From contig CAZSLS010000157.1 in NCBI GenBank assembly GCA_964607575.1, positions 1 to 16,360 on the forward strand: a stretch of DNA of 16,360 nucleotides. The letters run 5' to 3'. Positions within the stretch are counted from its first letter, which is position 1, and each line of letters starts with the position of its first letter. This DNA comes from BS750m-G57 sp964607575. Its GTDB lineage: Bacteria; Planctomycetota; Phycisphaerae; SM23-33. Shown in pieces: positions 1 to 5,048 of this stretch. The notes under the pieces were generated by a model. That model did not search any database and was not told the origin of the DNA. It was given only the letters and a program-made list of their open reading frames with translations. The position numbers were made by a program, and so were the translations under genes.

Positions 1-45
1 TCCCGTACAGGGGACTTTAACCCCAATAGTTCGCGCCCATGCCGG

Positions 46-145
46 GCGTACACAAGACGTTCAAGCTGACATCTTTCACGGGAATCCAAAAGCGAATGCT
101 GCAGATTATGCAGCGTGAAAGATGCAGCTTAACTTAGACGTATGC
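46..145 (+). other. Degenerate attC-like site at the left end of the cassette array
   Basis: A long imperfect hairpin pairs 59-80 with 114-133 (22 against 20 nt). The only irregularities are two extra bases on the left arm, C62 and A69, which is the asymmetry expected of extrahelical bases in attC sites. A second small stem (98-103 with 109-114) caps it. Outside the main stem, GCGTAC (46-51) can pair with GTATGC (140-145) using one G-T wobble, in the position of the R''/R' boxes. The right box lacks one T of the usual GTT, and the left box lacks the AAC end. The sequence after G140 (TATGCAAGGCG) resembles that after the attC at 874-929 (TTATGCAAAGCG), which supports a cassette boundary at 140/141. 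It may be a decayed site. Confidence 0.42.
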
Positions 146-176
146 AAGGCGCAAAGATAATGTTACGAGGTCTGAT

Positions 177-800
177 ATGCACATGCGATTGACAGCACTA
201 GCTTTGGGTTGTCTGGCTGTGTTTGCGCCAGTAGCGTGTTCGAGGAAACCAGACAGCGAAGAACTCCGGCAACAATGGGGAAGATACTTGAAGAATGGCT
301 ATGGGCGAAGCAACGATGACCTGATCTTTGCATCAATACCATCGGCGGGGATGATCGATGGATATCGTGTTTGGCAAGGCGAATACCGCGGCGTTCCGAT
401 AGCTTTGTATTCCTGCGGCTACGCAAAACCCTGGGGACAGGGTATGGGTTGGATTAGCATAGTGCTGGCTGTGGAGGAAACGGGGGTCCCGGGGCCTGAC
501 GTCTATTGTGAGTATTCCGGTCCTCCGATACCACGGTTGGTGGTAAGGGAGATCGCCGAGCATAAATACGCCCCGGAAGAGATCTCGATCCGTTCAATCC
601 TGAACGATCCGGAATATCTGAACTCGTGGGATATCGCCCAGGTTCGGGTGGAAGTCAAAGACCAGGGAGGCGGGCGCCTTGGTTTCATGATCGATGCCGC
701 CAAGAAACCCAGTTGGGCCACCTTTGACCTGGAGCAAGCTCTTAACGGTGAGACTATGTCCGGGGCGAAAGAGATCAAGCCTTTGGTGGCCTCGAAGTAA
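177..800 (+). CDS. Putative lipoprotein of unknown function, carried in cassette 1
   Basis: This is a 207-residue protein that I do not recognise. The N-terminus is a short basic and hydrophobic signal (residues 1-20) ending in Val-Ala-Cys21, so lipidation at Cys21 is likely, although Pro at position -3 is atypical. The mature part is soluble and mixed alpha/beta with two further cysteines, and it carries no catalytic motif that I can name. ATG 177 is chosen because ACGAGG (165-170) lies 6 nt upstream; ATG 183 in the same frame is an alternative. The gene is alone in its cassette, and the next cassette follows an attC. Passenger genes of cassette arrays are frequently unknown exported proteins, so the lack of recognisable homology fits the context. 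Base composition looks more AT-rich than the gdhA to fumarase block. Confidence 0.72.
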   Translation: MHMRLTALALGCLAVFAPVACSRKPDSEELRQQWGRYLKNGYGRSNDDLIFASIPSAGMIDGYRVWQGEYRGVPIALYSCGYAKPWGQGMGWISIVLAVEETGVPGPDVYCEYSGPPIPRLVVREIAEHKYAPEEISIRSILNDPEYLNSWDIAQVRVEVKDQGGGRLGFMIDAAKKPSWATFDLEQALNGETMSGAKEIKPLVASK

Positions 801-925
801 CCATCAGCTGCAGTTGACACGGGCCGTCGTTGCGTGAGATACTGACCGCATGGCCGGGTGGTCCGATTAAAACGCATAACCAGCGTGTGCAACGGACGCC
901 TGCGGCGCCGATGACACGAGACGTT
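799..925 (+). repeat. Conserved cassette-end block, copy 1
   Basis: This block aligns closely with 1410-1544. It covers the promoter-like element, a shared GGTCCGATTAAA segment and the attC. Identity is very high in the R'' to L'' and L' to R' segments, while the hairpin cap between them differs. It shows that the two cassettes share more than the attC alone, so their 3' ends have a common origin or conserved function. Confidence 0.8.
814..843 (+). promoter_or_regulatory. Promoter-like element at the 3' end of cassette 1, pointing to cassette 2
   Basis: TTGACA (814-819) is followed after 18 nt by GATACT (838-843), with TGA directly before the -10 box as in extended -10 promoters. The same arrangement and spacing recur at 1425-1454. 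Transcription would start near 850, pass through the attC and reach the membrane-protein gene at 962. The hexamers are read from sequence; activity is inferred. Confidence 0.5.
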
Positions 926-929
926 ATGC
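874..929 (+). other. attC recombination site 1
   Basis: R'' GCATAAC (874-880) is the exact reverse complement of R' GTTATGC (923-929). L'' CGTGT (884-888) pairs with ACACG (914-918), G889 is extrahelical, and CA (890-891) pairs with TG (912-913). The cap pairs CGG (893-895) with CCG (908-910) and CGCC (897-900) with GGCG (904-907), leaving A896 unpaired. An unpaired spacer separates the R and L boxes. The length of 56 bp is in the normal range for attC sites, which tyrosine integron integrases recognise as folded bottom strands. Expected cleavage is between G923 and T924. Confidence 0.88.
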
Positions 930-961
930 AAAGCGATTCAACAGAAGATGAGACGTGAATA

Positions 962-1327
962 ATGCCCCGTTCTTTTGAAGACATTCGAGCTGGCTGGCCT
1001 CGTCGCATTCTATGGGCGGCTGGGGTGTTTTGGATTATTACGCTTATCAATGTGGTGCTTAACCTTCTGATTATGATCGGTCTTGCTATCTTCTCTCTTC
1101 CATTGCAGGAGTGGAATATCCGGCTTTTTGTTAGTGGAATATTTCTCTTCGGAGTCGCTTGGGCCGCTTATGCGGTTGTTGGCGAATCTGTTACCGGGAT
1201 CGTTCGCAGACCTGGAATGCAGGCTACCAGAGATGAAAGGCCCGTTCTTTATTGGATGCATATTGGCTTGAAAATGTTCTGGGCTCTTGTCGGGCTTGGA
1301 CTCGTGTTTCTGATGTGGCTGGTCTGA
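962..1327 (+). CDS. Small three-helix membrane protein, unknown function
   Basis: This 121-residue protein belongs to no family I recognise. It has a short charged N-terminus and then three hydrophobic segments at about residues 17-42, 52-74 and 100-120, the last reaching the C-terminus. A charged loop rich in Arg (about 78-95) lies between helices 2 and 3. It probably sits in the inner membrane. The Shine-Dalgarno signal is weak (GATGAG about 9 nt upstream of ATG 962). It is the only gene of cassette 2, and the promoter-like element at 814-843 is the best visible candidate for its expression. The sequence is visibly more AT-rich than the fumarase and nadB genes, as expected for an acquired cassette. 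Confidence 0.72.
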   Translation: MPRSFEDIRAGWPRRILWAAGVFWIITLINVVLNLLIMIGLAIFSLPLQEWNIRLFVSGIFLFGVAWAAYAVVGESVTGIVRRPGMQATRDERPVLYWMHIGLKMFWALVGLGLVFLMWLV

Positions 1328-1409
1328 CTACGGAGGTCCGTGGGCAGTCTATTGCTGCGAGAAAGTAGAAATGTAGAGAGTGGTCAGGAGGCAGGCACGC
1401 AAGGCCGCC

Positions 1410-1544
1410 AACCACCACCCGCAGTTGACACTGCCGATCCTAGCGTGAGATACTGACGCGGCCAGGCGGTCCGATTAAATGCATAACAAGCGTGTGCAAT
1501 CCCGACGTACGTCGGGACCAGCGGCGCCGATGACACGAGACGTT
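1410..1544 (+). repeat. Conserved cassette-end block, copy 2
   Basis: This is the second copy of the block at 799-925. It differs mainly by a hairpin cap at 1500-1517 that is an 18-bp perfect palindrome, and by small indels between the -10 element and the R'' box. Confidence 0.8.
1425..1454 (+). promoter_or_regulatory. Promoter-like element at the 3' end of cassette 2, pointing to the sulfatase
   Basis: TTGACA (1425-1430) and GATACT (1449-1454) are spaced by 18 nt, with TGA before the -10 box. Both hexamers and the spacing are identical to those at 814-843. The intervening bases have diverged (for example GGGCCGTCGT against TGCCGATCCT), so the hexamers appear more conserved than the spacer. 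A transcript starting near 1462 would cross attC 2 and read the sulfatase gene. Confidence 0.52.
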
Positions 1545-1548
1545 CGAC
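1481..1548 (+). other. attC recombination site 2
   Basis: R'' is GCATAAC (1481-1487). L'' CGTGT (1491-1495) pairs with ACACG (1533-1537), G1496 is extrahelical, and CA (1497-1498) pairs with TG (1531-1532). R' is GTTCGAC (1542-1548). R' does not complement R'' here because the bases after G1542 belong to the next cassette; R'' instead complements the start of its own cassette at 924. The cap contains the perfect palindrome TCCCGACGTACGTCGGGA (1500-1517). The length is 68 bp, with cleavage expected between 1542 and 1543. Confidence 0.87.
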
Positions 1549-3007
1549 TTAACAGGACTATGAACATGAATAGACGCACGTTTTTGAGAAACACTGTGCT
1601 GGGAAGCGTTGGCTTAGTTGTTTCGGGGCACTCAGCGGCGGCAAGTAATGAGAATCGGCCCAACATCATTCTCATCATGGCAGATGACCTGGGGTACGGT
1701 GACCTGGGATGCTATGGCAGTAAACTCAATTCGACACCACACATCGATCGCATGGCCAAACAAGGTGTTCGGTTCACCGACTTTCATGCTGCCGCATGGT
1801 GCGCGCCGAGTCGCTGCGGGCTGATGACCGGCTGTCATCCGAACAGACCGGGGCTGCTGGGGAACAAGAAAGGCCAACTGGCTGAACGGATTACCATTGC
1901 TGAAATGCTCAAGACGCACGGCTATGCCACCGCGTTGATCGGCAAGTGGCATTTAGGTATGGGCAAAGGGAGCCATCCTCTGGATCAGGGGTTCGATTAC
2001 TGGTACGGCGCCAAGGGCAGCAACGATTGGGATGGACCACGTCCGAACTACGGCTCATTCAAGAATGCGCCGGAAAGCGCATGGAAGACTCCCCTGTATA
2101 GAAATCGAGAGAAATTGGGGGTTTGTCCACAGTCACAGTTCACGCAACGCTACACAAAAGAAACGGTGCGTCTGATCAACGAAAACAAGGATAAGCCATT
2201 CTTCATCTATCTGGCCCACAACATGCCTCACGTGCCGATCTTCGCTTCCAAGGATTTCAAGGGCAAGAGCAAGAACGGCGTGTACGGTGATGTTCTGTTC
2301 GAGCTTGACTGGTCGGTAGGCGAGATCCTGAAGGCATTGCAGAAGACCGGTATCAGCAAGAAAACCCTGGTTATCTTCACCAGCGACAACGGCCCCTGGA
2401 CGATGTTCAAGGAGTTCGGTGGTGTCGCCAAACCACTGCGGGGCGAGAAATCGACCACTTGGGAAGGTGGGGGCCGCGTACCCTGCATCTTTCACCGGCC
2501 CGATACCATCAAACCCGGAACGAGTCGGGCTTTTACCGTCAACACCGATGTATACGCCACCCTGGCCGCTCTTACCGGTTCAACGGTCAAGAAGGGACAG
2601 GCAATTGACTCGCATGATATTTCCGGCGTACTTCTGTCAGGAGCGAAGAGCCCGAGGACAACGCATATTTACTACTGCGGCCGGCCGATGGCCTATAGAA
2701 ACGGTGATTACAAGATCCATTTCCTGACTCGTAATCGCACACGCGATCCCGAAACAGGCAAGGGCGAACCGTCGATGCGCTGCGATCCACCATTGCTGTT
2801 CAACGTCAGGAAAGATATCCAAGAGTCCAAGAACATCGCATCAGAGCATCCTGACATCGTCAGACGCCTGACCGGCGAGTTCAAGAAGGCAGAACAGGCA
2901 ATCAGGAATTGGGAGAAGTACAATTAGTCCCAAGATAGAGTCCACGTGGAAGTAGTGTCGAACCAAGCCTTGGAGCGTACGGGTAAACCCGCCGCTCAAG
3001 GCGGATG
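1543..3007 (+). mobile_element. Gene cassette 3 (sulfatase cassette)
   Basis: The cassette starts TTCGAC after attC 2 and ends at the cleavage point G3007/T3008 of attC 3, whose R'' box GTCGAAC is the exact complement of that start. The match of start and own R'' over more than 1.4 kb is strong evidence that this is one excisable unit. It is large for a cassette (1465 bp), and the sulfatase fills nearly all of it. It is the last cassette visible: no further R''/L''/L'/R' set was found to the right. Confidence 0.82.
1566..2927 (+). CDS. Tat-exported type I sulfatase (arylsulfatase-like)
   Basis: This 453-residue formylglycine-dependent sulfatase of the alkaline-phosphatase fold (PF00884 type) hydrolyses a sulfate ester, probably of a polysaccharide. 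ATG 1566 gives a twin-arginine signal (NRRTFLR) followed by a hydrophobic stretch ending near Ala-Ala-Ala; AGGA (1554-1557) lies 8 nt upstream. ATG 1560 is also possible. An in-frame ATG at 1479 would translate the attC and is rejected. Seen: calcium ligands Asp40-Asp41 (MADDLGYGDLG), the sulfatase signature Cys79-Ala-Pro-Ser-Arg where the Cys becomes formylglycine, Gly-Lys127-Trp-His129, His218 and His222 (HNMPH), and Asp274-Asn275 (TSDNG). Length is normal and no key residue is missing. No maturase (FGE or anSME) lies in the window. The substrate cannot be read from sequence. It is the passenger of cassette 3. Confidence 0.93.
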   Translation: MNRRTFLRNTVLGSVGLVVSGHSAAASNENRPNIILIMADDLGYGDLGCYGSKLNSTPHIDRMAKQGVRFTDFHAAAWCAPSRCGLMTGCHPNRPGLLGNKKGQLAERITIAEMLKTHGYATALIGKWHLGMGKGSHPLDQGFDYWYGAKGSNDWDGPRPNYGSFKNAPESAWKTPLYRNREKLGVCPQSQFTQRYTKETVRLINENKDKPFFIYLAHNMPHVPIFASKDFKGKSKNGVYGDVLFELDWSVGEILKALQKTGISKKTLVIFTSDNGPWTMFKEFGGVAKPLRGEKSTTWEGGGRVPCIFHRPDTIKPGTSRAFTVNTDVYATLAALTGSTVKKGQAIDSHDISGVLLSGAKSPRTTHIYYCGRPMAYRNGDYKIHFLTRNRTRDPETGKGEPSMRCDPPLLFNVRKDIQESKNIASEHPDIVRRLTGEFKKAEQAIRNWEKYN

Positions 3008-3013
3008 TTGGCA
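2957..3013 (+). other. attC recombination site 3 (distal end of the array)
   Basis: R'' is GTCGAAC (2957-2963). L'' CCTTG (2968-2972) pairs with CAAGG (2997-3001), G2973 is extrahelical, and AGCG (2974-2977) pairs with CGCT (2993-2996). The cap pairs CGGG (2980-2983) with CCCG (2988-2991). R' is GTTGGCA (3007-3013). Its L boxes differ from attC 1 and 2 and it lacks the conserved upstream block, so it belongs to a different attC lineage although the fold is the same. Length is 57 bp. Confidence 0.84.
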
Positions 3014-3277
3014 GGAAAAAGGGGGCAGGAACGCCCGGACCTTAGGGTAGCACGGCCCTCCGGTCGAGCCGGTTGCCTTTCGGCTGCTCGAAATCCTGAC
3101 GGAAGAAACTTTAGATGCGATTGCCCGTGCAGGCTTCTGACATCACCGGGCATACGGAACAAACTGAAAGCTATTCGAGAAGGAACTCGGCTTCATCGTT
3201 GTACGAATCGGCGGGATAACAGGAACAATGGCGACTCCTTACGGATTGCTTCGTCTCTCGCTATGCAAATGACTCTG
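3008..3277. other. Non-coding stretch between the cassette array and the gdhA terminator
   Basis: No convincing complete gene is visible. One frame on the plus strand, open from 3051 to a TGA at 3138-3140, reads like the C-terminal end of a protein (VAFRLLEILTEETLDAIARA, then Gly-Phe-stop). It has no start codon, and a stop (TAG 3048-3050) lies directly upstream, so it may be a gene relic. The segment about 3239-3275 (GGATTGCTTCGTCTCTCGC, then AATGACTC) resembles dispersed intergenic palindromic repeats found in several bacterial phyla. Both readings are tentative. Confidence 0.3.
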
Positions 3278-3325
3278 AAAAAAAACTGTTGCCTTGTGGC
3301 CGCTGCGCCGCGGCCACAAGACAAC
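3278..3325 (-). terminator. Intrinsic terminator of gdhA
   Basis: Read on the minus strand, an 11-bp perfect stem (CTTGTGGCCGC, 3293-3303, with 3310-3320) has a 6-nt loop and is extended by GTTG/CAAC around one mismatch. A run of eight T follows (A3278-A3285 on the plus strand). It begins about 50 nt after the gdhA stop and has the textbook form of a rho-independent terminator. There is no T run on the plus-strand side, so it works one way. Confidence 0.88.
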
Positions 3326-3372
3326 ACTGATCGGAATGACGACTGATACGAGTCGCCCGTCCTCGCTGAAAA

Positions 3373-4713
3373 CTAGACCAGACCCTGTGCCAGCATCGAA
3401 TCGGCGACCTTTACGAAGCCGGCGATATTGGCGCCCAGGACATAGTTGCCCTTGTCGCCATATTCGCACGAAGCGGCGTATGCACTGCTGTGGACAGCCT
3501 GCATGATACCCTGGAGGCGAGAGTCAACTTCCTCTCTGGTCCACGCCAGACGCATCGAGTTCTGGCACATCTCGAGACCGGAAACCGCGACGCCGCCGGC
3601 GTTGGCGGCCTTTCCGGGACCGTAAAGCGTCTTGTTCTCGAGGAACACATCAACGCCATCGGGCTCGGTGGGCATGTTGGCGCCCTCGGAAACGAGGATG
3701 CAACCGTTATCGACGAGCGTCTTGGCGTCGTCGCCGGAGATCTCGTTCTGCGTGGCCGACGGGAAGGCGCAGTCGCATTTGATGCCCCAGGGGCGCTGAC
3801 CGTCAATGTATTCGGCGCCGGGGAACTTGTCGACGTATTCTTTGATCCGTCCGCGGCGAACGTTCTTGAGGTCCATGACGAACGCGAGCTTCTCTTCGCA
3901 GATACCGTCCGGATCGTGGATCGAACCGTTGGAGTCAGAGAGCGTAACGGCCTTGGCGCCCAACTGGTTGAGCTTCTCGACGGTGTACTGCGCGACATTG
4001 CCCGAACCCGAAACCGTGCAGATCTTGCCTTCGAAGCTCTCGTCGCGCGTCTTGAGCATTTCCTGGGCAAAGTAGACGGCGCCGTAACCGGTGGCTTCGG
4101 GGCGAATCAGCGAACCGCCCCAGTCGAGTCCCTTACCGGTCAACACGCCGGTGAACTCATTGCGGAGACGCTTGTACTGCCCGAACATGAAGCCGATTTC
4201 CCTTCCGCCGACACCAATATCGCCGGCGGGAACGTCTGTGTCCTGACCGATATGGCGTGACAGTTCGGTCATGAAGGATTGGCAGAAACGCATGACTTCA
4301 GAATCGCTCTTGCCCTTCGGATCGAAGTCCGAACCGCCCTTACCACCGCCCATCGGAAGCGTGGTCAGCGAATTCTTGAAGACCTGCTCGAACGCCAGGA
4401 ACTTGAGGATTCCAAGATAGACGCTCGGGTGGAACCGCAGTCCGCCCTTGTACGGGCCAATTGCACTGTTGAACTCGATGCGGAAGCCTCTGTTGACCTG
4501 GACCTTGCCATTGTCATCCTGCCAGGGAACGCGAAACATCAGGACCCGCTCGGGCTCCGTGATCCGCTCGAGGATGCAGTTATCCTGGTAGACCGGGTTC
4601 CGCTGGACAACTACTTCCAGAGAATCCAGCACTTCCTTGACGGCCTGGTGGAATTCAGGCTCTGAGGGATTCCGTCTTTTCACCAACTCCATTACTTCGC
4701 TTGTGTACGACAT
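3373..4713 (-). CDS. gdhA: NADP-type glutamate dehydrogenase
   Basis: This 446-residue hexameric glutamate dehydrogenase (about the length of E. coli GdhA) catalyses 2-oxoglutarate + NH4+ + NADPH to glutamate in the cytoplasm. The ATG at 4713 is chosen because AAGGAG lies 7 nt upstream and the protein then starts as family members do; the upstream extension to 4821 has no homology. Seen: the glutamate-binding and catalytic segment PMGGGKGGSDFDPKGKS with Lys125, catalytic Asp165 (VPAGDIGVGGRE), and a Rossmann motif SGSGNVAQY followed by LSDSNG. Ser-Asp-Ser at the end of beta-2 is typical of NADP-preferring enzymes (EC 1.4.1.4). It is monocistronic, with its own terminator at 3278-3325, and divergent from an NrpR-type regulator, so control by 2-oxoglutarate level is likely. 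Coenzyme preference is inferred. Confidence 0.96.
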   Translation of the reverse strand: MSYTSEVMELVKRRNPSEPEFHQAVKEVLDSLEVVVQRNPVYQDNCILERITEPERVLMFRVPWQDDNGKVQVNRGFRIEFNSAIGPYKGGLRFHPSVYLGILKFLAFEQVFKNSLTTLPMGGGKGGSDFDPKGKSDSEVMRFCQSFMTELSRHIGQDTDVPAGDIGVGGREIGFMFGQYKRLRNEFTGVLTGKGLDWGGSLIRPEATGYGAVYFAQEMLKTRDESFEGKICTVSGSGNVAQYTVEKLNQLGAKAVTLSDSNGSIHDPDGICEEKLAFVMDLKNVRRGRIKEYVDKFPGAEYIDGQRPWGIKCDCAFPSATQNEISGDDAKTLVDNGCILVSEGANMPTEPDGVDVFLENKTLYGPGKAANAGGVAVSGLEMCQNSMRLAWTREEVDSRLQGIMQAVHSSAYAASCEYGDKGNYVLGANIAGFVKVADSMLAQGLV

Positions 4714-4717
4714 TTTG

Positions 4718-4739
4718 GGACTCCTTACGTAAGTATTCC
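4718..4739. promoter_or_regulatory. Imperfect palindrome overlapping the gdhA ribosome binding site
   Basis: A 22-bp imperfect inverted repeat is centred at 4728/4729. The core CTTACGTAAG (4724-4733) is perfect, and the outer arms GGA (4718-4720) and TCC (4737-4739) match, with two mismatched positions per arm. The gdhA Shine-Dalgarno (CTCCTT on the plus strand, 4721-4726) is inside it. It could be an operator or an RNA hairpin that hides the ribosome site. Known archaeal NrpR operators are GGAA-N6-TTCC or similar, so this is not an exact match. Confidence 0.35.
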
Positions 4740-4843
4740 GGGGTTTCACGCGTGTGTTATAGCGCCCTTTTTCATCCGTCCAGTGACAGATACCAATCGC
4801 TACCGATTCCCGTCTCAACACTTATTACGGTAACGCATGTCCA

Positions 4844-4871
4844 AATATATCGGATTTCCCACCCAAGTCAA
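4844..4871 (-). promoter_or_regulatory. Candidate gdhA promoter
   Basis: On the minus strand TTGACT (4871-4866) is separated by 16 nt from TATATT (4849-4844), close to the sigma-70 consensus. It predicts a start near 4837 and a 5' leader of about 120 nt before the ATG at 4713, long enough for leader control. Confidence 0.55.
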
Positions 4872-4968
4872 CATAAATCCTTTTTATATTTTTTGCTTAC
4901 TATCACACCCTACACCTCCAGACTCGCCAGCATCACAGATTCGGGCCTTGCTGAAGAAATCACAATTA

Positions 4969-4986
4969 AATGGTAATTTTGCCATT
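4969..4986. promoter_or_regulatory. Palindrome upstream of the nrpR promoter (candidate operator)
   Basis: AATGG (4969-4973) and CCATT (4982-4986) form an inverted repeat, with AA/TT also matching inside (7 of 9 positions per arm). It lies just upstream of the putative -35 of nrpR, where a repressor could act on both divergent promoters. Its centre, GG-TA...CC, loosely resembles methanogen NrpR operators. Confidence 0.3.
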
Positions 4987-4991
4987 ATAGC

Positions 4992-5019
4992 TTGTACTGT
5001 CTTGGAAATGCGGTATAAT
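4992..5019 (+). promoter_or_regulatory. Candidate nrpR promoter
   Basis: TTGTAC (4992-4997) is followed after 16 nt by a perfect -10, TATAAT (5014-5019). The start would be near 5026, giving a leader of about 23 nt. The ribosome site AAGGGA (5037-5042) is 6 nt from the nrpR ATG. Confidence 0.55.
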
Positions 5020-5048
5020 CGTTTAGTCATTGATAAAGGGACGCGACT

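Larger units (their letters stand above)
141..923 (+). mobile_element. Gene cassette 1 (putative lipoprotein cassette)
   Basis: This segment is bounded on the left by the degenerate attC at 46-145 and on the right by the attC cleavage point G923/T924. It holds one gene (177-800) with a short 36-nt leader, the usual compact layout of an integron cassette. Its first bases (TATGC) match the complement of the R'' box of its own attC (GCATAAC) apart from one missing T. The left boundary is therefore less certain than the right. Confidence 0.5.
924..1542 (+). mobile_element. Gene cassette 2 (membrane-protein cassette)
   Basis: The cassette runs from one attC cleavage point to the next (619 bp). 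It begins TTATGC, the exact complement of the R'' box GCATAAC of its own attC at 1481. This is expected if the unit once existed as a circle joined at these points. It contains a single gene (962-1327), then about 150 bp of non-coding DNA that includes the conserved promoter-like block. Confidence 0.85.

Noticed and set aside
1..45. Another attC-like site at the extreme left
   Set aside because: TTTAACC near 16-22 and a small GCGCCC/GGGCG stem are visible, but no matching L boxes, and the sequence is cut by the window edge.
874..929. Ordinary rho-independent terminators at the attC positions
   Set aside because: There are no T runs, and the box structure with matching cassette starts is better explained by attC.
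1479..1565. Upstream in-frame start for the sulfatase (482-residue version)
   Set aside because: It would translate attC 2 and give 29 residues before the Tat motif. ATG 1566 has a ribosome site and an intact Tat signal.
3005..3346. 113-codon plus-strand frame after the array
   Set aside because: No ribosome site, low-complexity basic composition, and it runs through attC 3 and the gdhA terminator.
3490..4260. Long plus-strand frame opposite gdhA
   Set aside because: It is a shadow of the GC-rich gdhA coding strand; gdhA itself has full family motifs, a ribosome site, a promoter and a terminator.
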